Notes: generated by a model from the sequence alone, not told the origin. A stretch of DNA of 56,225 bases from JBEKTW01 sp049515655 (GCA_049515655.1 JBEKTW010000029.1:1-56225), one strand, 5' to 3'. Positions 17,523 through 25,052 are shown, numbered from the stretch's first letter. Numbers and translations are program-made.

Positions 17523-17771
17523 AACACGCTCGAGGTCGCCGTGTGCAGTCTCTCGAGCAGCTCCTTTTCAGGAACACAATATTGAAATGCAAACTTCTTG
17601 TTGATGCACCACGGGGATTCGTTCCCGAAATCGTTCAAATTCTCGATCCCCTTCACGGATTTTTATCTCCCGGAACTCAAAGGGCTGTTCTTTGCGGACG
17701 TCGAGAAGAATCGACTTCGCGGCCTCGCAGAGATGACAATCGTCCCTGGAATACAACTCGACGAGAATCAT
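17519..17771 (-). pseudogene. Glutaredoxin-like gene (CHLC motif) with a frameshift
   Basis: The first frame encodes MILVELYSRDDCHLCEAAK, a thioredoxin-fold start with a CxxC (C12, C15), and continues to ERIPVV before running into CISILCS and an early stop at about 17568. One base further, the +1 frame continues with INKKFAFQYCVPEKELLERL and ends at 17519-17521, which is what this family (DUF836-type glutaredoxins) normally has after IPVV. The shift is at about 17595-17600, around GTGGTGCATCAAC. Either the gene is broken or the assembly has a one-base error. It starts inside lgt's stop codon (ATGA overlap at 17768-17771). Confidence 0.75.
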
Positions 17772-18601
17772 GACGGCTTCGCGACGTCCCGCCCACGACT
17801 ATGTAACAAAACTCGAAGGCCAATAATTCCAACGAGAACCAGAAATACTGAAATGAGTTGCGCTTCCGACAATCCGAAAGCGATCCGGGGGTTGAGCCGG
17901 ATGAATTCCACCAGAAATCGGGCAAGACCCGCGAGAATGAGATAGATCACGAACAGAGTGCCATCCGGAGTGTTTTTCGTTCGCAGTTTCCACAGAACGA
18001 AGAACAATCCGCAGGCCATCAAGAATTCATACATCGGAGCCGGGTGAACGGGGATCGTATCGGGAACAACGCCGTGCACGCCGTACTTCTGAACGATCTC
18101 GGGAAAATCTCTGAACGCCGCCGACGGCGGATACGTCCCGTTCGAATACACCGTCCCCCACGGAAGACTCGTCGGAATCCCGTAATCTCCATCTCCCGCA
18201 AGATGGCATCCAATGCGGGCAATGCCGTAACCGATCATGAGCCCGGGGGCAGCGGCATCGCAGATCTTCAGGAACGGAATTCCTTTCGTCCTCACGTACA
18301 ACCAGATCACTGCCGTCGCAAGAATGAATCCACCGTACCACGTGAGCCCGCCGGCGGAAAAGGCCATCTCGAACGGCGCACGCACGAAGTAATCCCAGCT
18401 TTCGATCAGGTACAGGATCTTGGAACCGGCGACCCCAAAAACGACGGCGATGAGCGTAATCGTGCTGCCGAGCGCCGGTTCGAGCCCCTTCCTCTTCAGC
18501 TCGCTCGTCAGCAATGCGCTCGCAACGATGAACCCGATACCGAGCATCAGCCCGAAGCTGTAGACAGTAAAAGGACCGATTGTAAATAAACGAGGGTACA
18601 T
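17768..18601 (-). CDS. lgt: Prolipoprotein diacylglyceryl transferase
   Basis: A 277-residue inner-membrane enzyme that moves diacylglycerol from phosphatidylglycerol to the lipobox cysteine of prolipoproteins. Several membrane segments are visible, with the conserved RIGCHLAGDGDYG and HPAPMYEF segments and the YGG near the start of the periplasmic region. Its substrate class is represented in the window by the lipoprotein at 40674. Its leader consists of a heptad repeat with no Shine-Dalgarno sequence. It leads an operon with the glutaredoxin-like gene, the small membrane protein and rlmB. Confidence 0.95.
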   Translation of the reverse strand: MYPRLFTIGPFTVYSFGLMLGIGFIVASALLTSELKRKGLEPALGSTITLIAVVFGVAGSKILYLIESWDYFVRAPFEMAFSAGGLTWYGGFILATAVIWLYVRTKGIPFLKICDAAAPGLMIGYGIARIGCHLAGDGDYGIPTSLPWGTVYSNGTYPPSAAFRDFPEIVQKYGVHGVVPDTIPVHPAPMYEFLMACGLFFVLWKLRTKNTPDGTLFVIYLILAGLARFLVEFIRLNPRIAFGLSEAQLISVFLVLVGIIGLRVLLHSRGRDVAKPS

Positions 18602-18603
18602 CT

Positions 18604-18652
18604 GATTTGCGATTTACGATTGACGATTCACGATTTGTGATTTCGGATTTGA
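18604..18652. repeat. Seven-unit GATTNNN heptad array abutting the lgt start codon
   Basis: GATTTGC, GATTTAC, GATTGAC, GATTCAC, GATTTGT, GATTTCG, GATTTGA, with no interruption. It begins 3 nt from the lgt ATG (18599-18601, minus strand), so the lgt untranslated leader is the array itself. Confidence 0.85.
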
Positions 18653-18681
18653 TACATCTGAAAAATCCCTGTGTTATCCTT

Positions 18682-18711
18682 CTCCCGTCCAGACTCTTTT
18701 CGAGACGGGAG
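18682..18711 (-). terminator. Hairpin downstream of the unknown gene at 18728
   Basis: CTCCCGTC (18682-18689) pairs with GACGGGAG (18704-18711), 8 bp with a 14-nt loop, just past the stop of the minus-strand gene. The following bases are not T-rich, so termination is only possible. Confidence 0.35.
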
Positions 18712-18727
18712 ATGGATCTGACAGAAC

Positions 18728-19141
18728 CTACTCAGTCTGATACTTCTGCGCCGTGAACTCGACAAAATATTCTTCAGGACATTTCTTCACAGCAACATTC
18801 TTCTTGGAGATTGCAACTTCAAAAGAGTTCTCGGTGCCATCTATTCGCGTGACGATGATTCTCTTCACTTTGCTCAACACCGGATATTCTTTCCGAAATC
18901 TAGCCGGACCGACCGCGGGCATGATGGACCGCGGGGCATGCAAACCGCGGATGTTGAGCAAAAGACAGTTGTTCTCGACACTATCCTGAATAACTATTTC
19001 GTAACGAAAGTTGCTGAATTCCAGCGCCGTTTGCAGCTCCACGGCGGTCACGTACTCATTTTCACGTTCTTTGTATTTTGGCTGGACGATGAGACGATAT
19101 TCGACCGAAGCCGTTGGCTTAATTCGTTTCGTCCGCTTCAT
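18728..19141 (-). CDS. Conserved-looking protein of unknown function (137 aa)
   Basis: A soluble, charged protein without signal peptide, membrane segment or recognised motif. Its ATG at 19141 lies 23 bp inside the 3' end of hisS, so translation is probably coupled to hisS. A longer frame from 19177 is open but would overlap hisS further. The sequence suggests two beta-rich halves (VEYRLIVQP, KRIIVTRIDGTENSFEVAI). I cannot assign a role. Confidence 0.65.
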   Translation of the reverse strand: MKRTKRIKPTASVEYRLIVQPKYKERENEYVTAVELQTALEFSNFRYEIVIQDSVENNCLLLNIRGLHAPRSIMPAVGPARFRKEYPVLSKVKRIIVTRIDGTENSFEVAISKKNVAVKKCPEEYFVEFTAQKYQTE

Positions 19142-20405
19142 TTCTGCGAGGCAGATTCTGCAATGTCCGGAGTACATCCGGCACTGCGAGCGATTGCTGC
19201 TCTCCCGTTTTCATGTTCTTCAAATTGACAGACTGCTGTTTGAGCTCATTTCCGCCCACCACGAGAACATATTCTGCACGCTGCCGGTCCGCTTCCCGCA
19301 TTTGCGCTTTGAGGCTGCGGTCGAGCATATCCAGGTCACAGGAAATTCCGGCACGGCGCAGGGCGAACGCCTGTTCGAAAATCCAACGGCGGCCTTCCTC
19401 GTCGGCCGCGACAAAATAGACATACGGGTGTACATCGACTGCGTCGAGCGATTTCTGCTTATCCACGACCATCATGAGTCGCTCCATACCCGCCGCAAAG
19501 CCCACCGCGGGAGTGTTTTTACCGCCGAGTTCCTTGACGAGCAGGTCATAGCGTCCACCTCCTACCAGGGCATCCTGGGAACCGAGATCCGCGCTCACGA
19601 TCTCGTACGCAGTTTTGGTGTAGTAATCGAGTCCGCGTACGATGCGGCCATCCACCTCGAAGTCCACTTTCAGTGACTCCAGGGCCGACTGGAGGCGCGA
19701 AAAATGCTTATCGCATTCCGGGCACAGGTGGTCCTTCATGAGTGGCGCATCTTTGGTGATCTCACGGTCGTGTTCGTCCTTTGAATCGAGAATCCGCAAC
19801 GGATTTTGCTCGAATCTCTGCTTGCTCTCCTGAGACAGTTCGTCAAACTTTTCCTTCAAATACTTTTTCAGGAGTTCCTTGTACTGCGGCCGGCAGTGCT
19901 CGCAACCGACGGAGTTGATTTTCAGCGAGATATTCTTGATGCCGAATCGGTTGTACACTTCGACGGAGAGCGCGATCACTTCCGCGTCGATGTCGGCCGA
20001 TGCACCGCCGATCGCCTCTGCGCCGAACTGGTGAAACTGTCTCATCCGCCCGGCCTGCGGACGTTCCTGCCGGAACATCGGAGAGATGTAATAGACTTTC
20101 GTCAGAGGCTGCTGTTCGCCCAGATTGTGCTGCACGTACGACCGGATGACGGAAGCCGTCATTTCCGGTTTGAGTGTCAGGCGGTCCCCCCCGCGATCCA
20201 CAAACGTATACATTTCCTTGCTCACGATGTCGGTCAGCTCGCCGATACCACGCGCAAAGAGCGCCGTCTCTTCAAACGCCGGCGTTCGAATTTCTTTGTA
20301 ATTGAACAGGTGCATCACCGAGCGCAATTCTCGCTCGAGCGCCTGCCAGCGATAGCTCTCCTCGGGGAGAATATCCCGTGTACCTTTAATCGACTTGAAT
20401 TTCAA
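19119..20405 (-). CDS. hisS: Histidyl-tRNA synthetase
   Basis: A 428-residue class II synthetase that charges tRNA-His. Visible are the N-terminal KGTRDILPEE, motif 2 (MFRQERPQAGRMRQFHQFGAE), the histidine-binding segments GLDYYTKTAYE and GGGRYD, motif 3 (VGFAAGMERL), and a C-terminal anticodon-binding domain (YVLVVGGNELK). It is 35 nt downstream of the PTS IIA-like gene on the minus strand. Confidence 0.97.
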   Translation of the reverse strand: MKFKSIKGTRDILPEESYRWQALERELRSVMHLFNYKEIRTPAFEETALFARGIGELTDIVSKEMYTFVDRGGDRLTLKPEMTASVIRSYVQHNLGEQQPLTKVYYISPMFRQERPQAGRMRQFHQFGAEAIGGASADIDAEVIALSVEVYNRFGIKNISLKINSVGCEHCRPQYKELLKKYLKEKFDELSQESKQRFEQNPLRILDSKDEHDREITKDAPLMKDHLCPECDKHFSRLQSALESLKVDFEVDGRIVRGLDYYTKTAYEIVSADLGSQDALVGGGRYDLLVKELGGKNTPAVGFAAGMERLMMVVDKQKSLDAVDVHPYVYFVAADEEGRRWIFEQAFALRRAGISCDLDMLDRSLKAQMREADRQRAEYVLVVGGNELKQQSVNLKNMKTGEQQSLAVPDVLRTLQNLPRRNEADETN

Positions 20406-20440
20406 TGAAGGAAGGATCTCGGATGATTCAATAAAACAGT

Positions 20441-20911
20441 TTAGATTTCAAAATACGATGCTTCTTCTTTCCGGAAGGTCTCCAGCACTTCCTGCGACGT
20501 CTTGGTTTCAAGGAGCTTGTTCCGGAATTCCTCTTTGTTCATCAATCGGGAAATGCGGCTCAGTAGCTTGATGTGGGGTCCGACCATATTGTCTCTGCCG
20601 ACGAGCAGGAAGACGAGGCGCACCGGCTTTTCGTCGAGCGACTGGTAATCGATGGGCTGCGCCGTCACGCCGAACGCGGCGACAACATCCGAAACTCCCT
20701 CGGTCTTTCCGTGAGGGATAGCGAATCCGTTGCCGACGCCGGTGGACATAATCTTCTCGCGCTCGAAAATCGCCGACCGTACTTTTTCCTTGTCCAGCAC
20801 CTTGGAAGACTGGCCCACCAGATCGACCATCGAGTTGATGATATCATCCTTGGTGCTGCCCGCAAGATTCGTCACTACGAGCTTTTCTTCAAGAATATCG
20901 CTAATTTTCAT
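20441..20911 (-). CDS. PTS IIA-like phosphoacceptor (PtsN/fructose type)
   Basis: A 156-residue EIIA domain of the fructose/PtsN family. H67 in GFAIPHGK is the expected phosphorylation site. The LVGRDNMVGPHIKLLSRISRLM segment and the C-terminal helix are typical. No sugar permease is near, so a regulatory (nitrogen-PTS-like) job is more likely than sugar uptake. A promoter at 20989-21019 precedes it and probably also drives hisS and the unknown gene at 18728. Confidence 0.9.
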   Translation of the reverse strand: MKISDILEEKLVVTNLAGSTKDDIINSMVDLVGQSSKVLDKEKVRSAIFEREKIMSTGVGNGFAIPHGKTEGVSDVVAAFGVTAQPIDYQSLDEKPVRLVFLLVGRDNMVGPHIKLLSRISRLMNKEEFRNKLLETKTSQEVLETFRKEEASYFEI

Positions 20912-20988
20912 CGATATTTATTTTCTCTGCGAATGGAGAGGTACTACCCTTCATATCATGCATAGGGCAAGTTTCATGAAAAGTGGTT

Positions 20989-21019
20989 TAAATGTAAGAA
21001 AAAAAATCTTCGATAGCAA
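20989..21019 (-). promoter_or_regulatory. Candidate promoter of the PTS IIA-like/hisS unit
   Basis: On the minus strand, TTG (21019-21017), a 20-nt spacer, then TACATTTA (20996-20989). Leader length to the ATG at 20911 would be about 70 nt. Confidence 0.6.
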
Positions 21020-21038
21020 CCTGAAAATATTTCAAATT

Positions 21039-21295
21039 GTCTGAACCGCTGATAAATCTGATGCAATGATGTTCATGATAGTTACTTCAGGCGTTGGCCC
21101 GGAGTTTTCGCTCATTCGTGAGTCTCTTGAATTCAAGCTTTTTCGCACCGAAGTTGAGCAGGAGTCCGATCTCAAGATCGTATGTTTCCAGGCAACTTAA
21201 TTCCTGTACTGTGAACATGATCCAAAAATCGCTGAACATTCGCACACTTCTTTTATCATCGTCATCATTTCATCATATAAATCAGCGGTTCAGAC
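21039..21295. repeat. Inverted-repeat element 1 carrying a GxxExxY gene remnant
   Basis: GTCTGAACCGCTGAT (21039-21053) and its exact reverse complement ATCAGCGGTTCAGAC (21281-21295) bound a 257-bp element. Inner sequences such as TGATGCAATGAT and TCATCATTTCATCATATAA are also shared with element 2. Elements with this outline next to GxxExxY genes are, to my memory, common in Bacteroidota. The whole gap 20912-21580 otherwise has only the promoter above. Confidence 0.8.
21087..21218 (-). pseudogene. Remnant of a GxxExxY family gene (C-terminal part)
   Basis: The minus strand encodes an open frame of 43 codons, with YDLEIGLLLNFGAKKLEFKR followed by a short basic tail and TGA. This is the usual C-terminal end of GxxExxY proteins (PF13366-like), whose N-terminal half with the name-giving motif is missing. 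The region is bounded by the 15-bp inverted repeats of the element. Confidence 0.7.
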
Positions 21296-21352
21296 GGCGT
21301 GCGATCAAACCGTAATATTGCCTCTTCGACGAACCCGGACCCGCATCCCATT

Positions 21353-21531
21353 GTCTGAACCGCTGATAAAACTGATGCAATGATATTCATGATGATAGCT
21401 TTTCATGAAGAACGTCAACTTCCGGGCAAGCTAATCCGTGTACACCGTGAATACATTCCAACAATCGCTTAACATTTGCGATCCTCTTTTATCACCGTCA
21501 TCATTTCATCATATAAATCAGCGGTTCAGAC
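21353..21531. repeat. Inverted-repeat element 2 (shorter copy, coding remnant deleted)
   Basis: The same 15-bp inverted repeats (21353-21367 and 21517-21531) bound 179 bp. It matches both ends of element 1 (CTGATGCAATGATATTCATGATGATAG; ATCACCGTCATCATTTCATC) but lacks the segment encoding the protein remnant. It lies only 57 bp from element 1, in the same orientation. Confidence 0.8.
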
Positions 21532-21597
21532 GGCTTACGATCCAACCATTTTGTTGACGTCAACGAAATGATCGGCTATCTCACCGCAAGGCTTGCT

Positions 21598-22725
21598 TCA
21601 GATCGGCCATGAGATCCTCCACATCCTCCAATCCAACACCAATCCAACAGAGATCCTCACCAATCCATCCGTGACACCGATCTTCGCGCGCTGCTCCGGT
21701 GGTATCGAGGCGTGCGTCATCGTTGCAGGATGGCTGATGAGCGTTTCCACGCCGCCCAGGCTCTCGGCAAGAGCGCAGAGCCGGACTTTGCTCAGGAATT
21801 TCTTCGCCGCTGCCAGACTTCCCAGGTCGAACGCGATCATCCCGCCGAAATTCTTCATCTGCCGGCTGGCAAGCTTGTGCTGCGGGTGAGAAGGTAGCCC
21901 CGGGTAATATACTTTCCGGACCTTCCTTTGTTTCGACAGCCATCTGGCAATAATCATCGCGCTCGCTCCATGCCGCTCCATACGGACAGGCAGCGTTTTG
22001 GTTCCCCGGAGACAAAGCCACGCGTCAAACGGGCTGAGAATACCGCCGGTCGCCTTCTGAAGAAAACGAATGCGCTCGGCAATCGCTGGCTTGCTCGTCA
22101 CGATGATACCACCGAGCATGTCGCTGTGACCGTTGAGATATTTCGTCAGACTATGGACAACAACGTCGATACCGGACTCCAGCGGCCGCTGGAGATACGG
22201 CGTCGCAAAGGTATTGTCGCACACCGAAATGAGGCGATGACGCCGGGCGAAGCGGGCGATAGCTATCAGGTCGGACACTTCCATCGTCGGATTTGTCGGC
22301 GTCTCAATGAAGATCATTTTTGTGTTCTTCCTGACCGCCTTTCTCACAAGCTGCAGCTTTGTCGTATCCACAAAATCGAACTGCAGACCATAATCTTCCA
22401 GGACCATTTTGCCTATCCGGTACGTCCCGCCATACACATTGTGAGACACGATGACGTGGTCGCCCGGTTTCAGGAGACGGAAAATGGCATCGATGGCGGC
22501 CATGCCGGATCCGAAGGCCATGCCATGCTTGCCGTTCTCGAGCGCGGCGATATTCTGTTCGAGCGCCGTGCGCGTGGGATTGGAAACACGCGAGTATTCG
22601 TACCCTTTACTTTTGCCGAGGCCCTGTTGGACATACGTCGATGTGAGATGCACCGGCGTCATGATTGAGCCGGTTGTCGGGTCGGGCTGCTGACCGGCAT
22701 GGATTGCTTTGGTAGAGAGGCGCAT
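21598..22725 (-). CDS. Cystathionine gamma-synthase/lyase-type PLP enzyme with frameshifted C-terminus
   Basis: A PLP-dependent transsulfuration enzyme. ATG at 22725 (MRLSTKAIHAGQ) is the natural start; upstream codons are octad repeat. It has YEYSRVSNPTR, the HSLTKYLNGHSDMLGG segment with the PLP lysine, and the SLGGVETLISHPATMTH segment. Expected last residues are LEDVEDLMADLKQ, but the frame instead ends in VLDWRMWRISWPI. The expected tail is present in another frame, ending at 21581. The cause is an 11-bp tandem duplication at 21627-21648. With cystathionine beta-synthase next door, a gamma-lyase role (cysteine from homocysteine) is plausible; a gamma-synthase role cannot be excluded. Confidence 0.85.
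   Translation of the reverse strand: MRLSTKAIHAGQQPDPTTGSIMTPVHLTSTYVQQGLGKSKGYEYSRVSNPTRTALEQNIAALENGKHGMAFGSGMAAIDAIFRLLKPGDHVIVSHNVYGGTYRIGKMVLEDYGLQFDFVDTTKLQLVRKAVRKNTKMIFIETPTNPTMEVSDLIAIARFARRHRLISVCDNTFATPYLQRPLESGIDVVVHSLTKYLNGHSDMLGGIIVTSKPAIAERIRFLQKATGGILSPFDAWLCLRGTKTLPVRMERHGASAMIIARWLSKQRKVRKVYYPGLPSHPQHKLASRQMKNFGGMIAFDLGSLAAAKKFLSKVRLCALAESLGGVETLISHPATMTHASIPPEQRAKIGVTDGLVRISVGLVLDWRMWRISWPI
21627..21648 (-). repeat. 11-bp tandem duplication in the cystathionine gamma-type gene
   Basis: TCCAATCCAAC (21627-21637) is followed directly by ACCAATCCAAC (21638-21648). Removing one unit restores a frame running through the typical C-terminus to TGA at 21581. Confidence 0.85.
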
Positions 22726-22732
22726 GGGAGAT

Positions 22733-22815
22733 TGTAAGATTATGAGATAATGAGATGATGAGATAAAAGATGCTGAGATTATGAGATGTTGAGATAAAAG
22801 ACGTTGAGATGATGA
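22733..22815. repeat. TGAGATNN octad array upstream of the cystathionine gamma-type gene
   Basis: TAAGATTA, TGAGATAA, TGAGATGA, TGAGATAA, AAGATGC, TGAGATTA, TGAGATGT, TGAGATAA, AAGACGT, TGAGATGA follow one another. The unit is 8 nt with two 7-nt exceptions. The array begins about 8 nt before the gene's start codon, so it forms its leader. Confidence 0.85.
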
Positions 22816-22876
22816 GACATGCAAGTACGTTTATTCGTTTAATTCGTTGTTTCGTTTAATTTTGCATTTTTAATTG
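22803..22876 (+). repeat. Inverted repeat copy 1 flanking cbs and the NUDIX gene
   Basis: About 74 bp from GTTGAGATGATGAGACATGC through TTTATTCGTTTAATTCG to TTGCATTTTTAATTG. It matches the reverse complement of 25053-25135 with few substitutions and one insertion of about 8 bp. The two copies face each other across 2.2 kb holding cbs and the NUDIX gene. Confidence 0.75.
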
Positions 22877-22922
22877 AGAGACAGAGATTATGAGCAGTTG
22901 AGAAAGAGCGGATTCAAATATG

Positions 22923-23021
22923 AAATCCCAAATCCACAATCCGAGATCCAAAATTCCAAATCGGCGATCTTTACAGATTCGCAATTGACAATTCGTAATT
23001 CGACATCCGCAATCCTCAATC
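22923..23021. repeat. AAATCNN heptad array at the 3' end of cbs
   Basis: AAATCCC, AAATCCA, CAATCCG, AGATCCA, AAATTCC, AAATCGG, CGATCTT, then an 11-nt irregular unit, then AATTGAC, AATTCGT, AATTCGA, CATCCGC, AATCCTC. The 7-nt phase is kept despite substitutions. The array runs to within 3 nt of the cbs stop codon. Confidence 0.8.
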
Positions 23022-23023
23022 GT

Positions 23024-24409
23024 TTATCTTGCCATATATTCGATGACGTCATACCGTGTCAGAATCCCGATGATCTTATGTTCTTCCTCGATGAGGACGG
23101 CGGAATCCTTTTTTTTCAGAAAATCGATTGCATGGTCGATGGGCGCGTCCGCCCCGATGATGGGAAAGGCCTGCTCCATCACCTTGCTGACCGGGACGTC
23201 GAGCAACTGGTTGTCCTCCAGCACCGACGACATCAGGTCGTTGTCGATCAACGTACCGACGACTTTGCCCTTGTCGATGACGGGCAGTTGTGATACATCA
23301 TGCTCCTCGAAGAGGTCGAGGGCATCGCGGACAGTCGAGCCCGGATTGATCGCGATGAGTTGCTGAACATTCTTTGATTTGGCCTGCAGAACGAACCGCA
23401 CCGTGATCCGTTCGGGAATAAGAAATCCGTTTTCCCGCATCCAGTCGTCGTTGAATATCTTGCTCAGGTAGCGTTCCCCCGTATCCGGAAGGAGAATGAC
23501 CATCACTTCATTGTCTTTCATGCGGTCGGCATATTTGAGCGCCCCGGCAACGGCCGTGCCGGAGGAACCGCCGGCGAAAATTCCCTCATCGCGTGTCATA
23601 CGCCGCGCCATGAGAAACGATTCCTTGTCCGTAACTTCGACCATGTCGTCGATCACCTCAAGATTCAGCGTTCCCGGTATCCAGTCCTGACCGATGCCCT
23701 CGACTTTGTACGGCTTTCCGGCCGGAAGCTTCCGGGTGGAGTAGTATTCCCGCAGCACCGAGCCTCGCGGGTCGGCTCCCACGATTCTTATCTTCGGATT
23801 CTTTTCCTTCAAAAACTTCCCCACGCCCGTGATCGTCCCGCCGGTTCCCATGCCGCAGACGAAGTAATCAACCTGACCGCCGGTTTGCTCCCAGATCTCA
23901 GGACCAGTCGTTTTGTAATGCGCTTCCGGATTCTTCGGGTTGTAAAACTGGTTGGCGAGTATAGAGTTCGGCGTTTCCCGGACGACGCGTTTGGCAACCT
24001 CCGTGTAACTTTCGGGCGAATCATGCGGAACGGCGGTGGGGGTCACAACCACCTCGGCACCGAACGCCCGGAGGAGACGGATTTTCTCCTGGCTCATCTT
24101 GTCGGGCATCGTGAAAACACACTTGTACCCTCTGATCGACGCCGCAAGAGCAAGTCCCATGCCCGTGTTGCCTGACGTCGCCTCCACGATTGTACCGCCG
24201 GGCCTCAATCGCCCGTCGTGCTCGGCGTCCTCGATGATCCCGAGGCCGATTCTGTCCTTCACCGAGCCGCCCGGGTTGAAACTCTCGACCTTCACGAAAT
24301 AATGCCCTTTGTATCCTTTCGTGATCTTGTTCAGCCGCACGAGTGGCGTGGTGCCGATTGTCGTAAGGATAGTCTCGTGGAATTTCATTTTCTTGAGATC
24401 GGTCAACAT
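23024..24409 (-). CDS. cbs: Cystathionine beta-synthase
   Basis: A 461-residue PLP enzyme condensing serine and homocysteine to cystathionine. The catalytic domain has SFNPGGSVKDRIG with the PLP lysine, EATSGNTGMGLA, GTGGTITGVGKFLKEKNP and VEGIGQDWIP, the last two resembling beta-synthases more than cysteine synthases. Two C-terminal CBS repeats (from about residue 340) suggest regulation by an adenosyl ligand. The start at 24409 is supported by GGAG five bases upstream; a second ATG lies 21 nt further in. With the gamma-type enzyme it would complete reverse transsulfuration. Confidence 0.93.
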   Translation of the reverse strand: MLTDLKKMKFHETILTTIGTTPLVRLNKITKGYKGHYFVKVESFNPGGSVKDRIGLGIIEDAEHDGRLRPGGTIVEATSGNTGMGLALAASIRGYKCVFTMPDKMSQEKIRLLRAFGAEVVVTPTAVPHDSPESYTEVAKRVVRETPNSILANQFYNPKNPEAHYKTTGPEIWEQTGGQVDYFVCGMGTGGTITGVGKFLKEKNPKIRIVGADPRGSVLREYYSTRKLPAGKPYKVEGIGQDWIPGTLNLEVIDDMVEVTDKESFLMARRMTRDEGIFAGGSSGTAVAGALKYADRMKDNEVMVILLPDTGERYLSKIFNDDWMRENGFLIPERITVRFVLQAKSKNVQQLIAINPGSTVRDALDLFEEHDVSQLPVIDKGKVVGTLIDNDLMSSVLEDNQLLDVPVSKVMEQAFPIIGADAPIDHAIDFLKKKDSAVLIEEEHKIIGILTRYDVIEYMAR

Positions 24410-24432
24410 ATCAACTCCATTTTTTCGTCCGT

Positions 24433-24454
24433 GTCTCGAACTTCAGTTCGAGAC
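24433..24454. repeat. Perfect 10-bp palindrome between the NUDIX gene and cbs
   Basis: GTCTCGAACT (24433-24442) and AGTTCGAGAC (24445-24454) are separated by two bases. It sits in the 59-nt gap, 24 nt upstream of the cbs start codon. It could be an operator for cbs or a REP-like palindrome; similar short-loop palindromes occur at 2021-2086 and 32778-32799. Confidence 0.6.
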
Positions 24455-24468
24455 CCAGGAGCATGTTT

Positions 24469-24918
24469 TCATTTCATGTTTCTTAATACAGCCATCGCCT
24501 TAATCAACATATTTCTGCTGTTCTTATACGTGAGCGTTCGAGACGCCTCCTCGAACGACAGCCATGCAAACCCCCGGTGCTCGGCTGAGATTCTCACGCT
24601 CTTCTGCCGGGTTTCAGCGAGGTAATAGAAAACCGTTTTTAAGATGTCTCTCCCCTTGCGTCGATAGGTGTACTTCAGCGCCTTCCGAAACCCTTCGACA
24701 AAGGATACGCGTTTGATGCCCGTTTCTTCCATTAATTCTCTGCGAGCGGTTTCCTCTTCTGTCTCACCGTCCTCAATTTTCCCTTTTGGGAACTCCCAGT
24801 GCCCTAAATCGTGCTCAAGCAGGAGAAATTCAAATCCAGCTTTTCCCCTTTGAAAAACAATCACGCCGGCAGAAATCGGTCGTTGGTTCTTTGCTATTGG
24901 TTCTTGGTCACTTGTCAA
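24469..24918 (-). CDS. NUDIX hydrolase (Ap4A hydrolase-like)
   Basis: A 149-residue nucleoside-diphosphate-linked pyrophosphatase. The Nudix box runs from G46 to I68 with E52, R60-E61 and E64-E65 in register, preceded by HWEFPKGK. This short form with LLLEHDLGHWEFPKG resembles bacterial diadenosine tetraphosphate hydrolases. The TTG start at 24918 and the first 13 residues (TSDQEPIAKNQRP) lie within a heptad repeat array, so the natural start may be repeat-derived or lie closer to ISAGVIVF. It is upstream of cbs on the same strand. Confidence 0.9.
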   Translation of the reverse strand: MTSDQEPIAKNQRPISAGVIVFQRGKAGFEFLLLEHDLGHWEFPKGKIEDGETEEETARRELMEETGIKRVSFVEGFRKALKYTYRRKGRDILKTVFYYLAETRQKSVRISAEHRGFAWLSFEEASRTLTYKNSRNMLIKAMAVLRNMK

Positions 24919-25048
24919 TGGTTCTGGCTTCTGGCCTTTGGCTATTAGCTGTTGGCTTCTCGTCTCTCGCTTCTCACCCTCTCATCATTTCAACTACTTC
25001 CTTTTCTTGCTTCTGTCTTCCATCGTCCATCTTCCATCCTCCACCCAG
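24881..25048. repeat. Heptad array overlapping the NUDIX N-terminus
   Basis: Fifteen consecutive 7-nt units run from 24881 to 24985 (CGTTGGT, TCTTTGC, TATTGGT, TCTTGGT, CACTTGT, CAATGGT, TCTGGCT and so on). Six more run from 25007 to 25048 (TTGCTTC, TGTCTTC, CATCGTC, CATCTTC, CATCCTC, CACCCAG). The first units encode the start codon and opening residues of the NUDIX protein. The 310-base gap 24919-25228 is otherwise filled by the repeats listed next. Confidence 0.8.
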
Positions 25049-25052
25049 TCAA

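Noticed and set aside
17858..18589. 243-codon open frame on the plus strand
   Set aside because: Antisense to lgt, which has all family segments.
21039..21531. Insertion sequence
   Set aside because: No transposase remnant was found; the only coding trace belongs to a GxxExxY protein.
22726..22824. 33-residue N-terminal extension of the cystathionine gamma-type enzyme
   Set aside because: These codons are a reading of the TGAGATNN octads; the family begins at MRLSTKAIHAGQ.
22726..22900. SAM or other riboswitch before the transsulfuration genes
   Set aside because: The region is octad repeat and T-rich repeat with no conserved riboswitch core visible.
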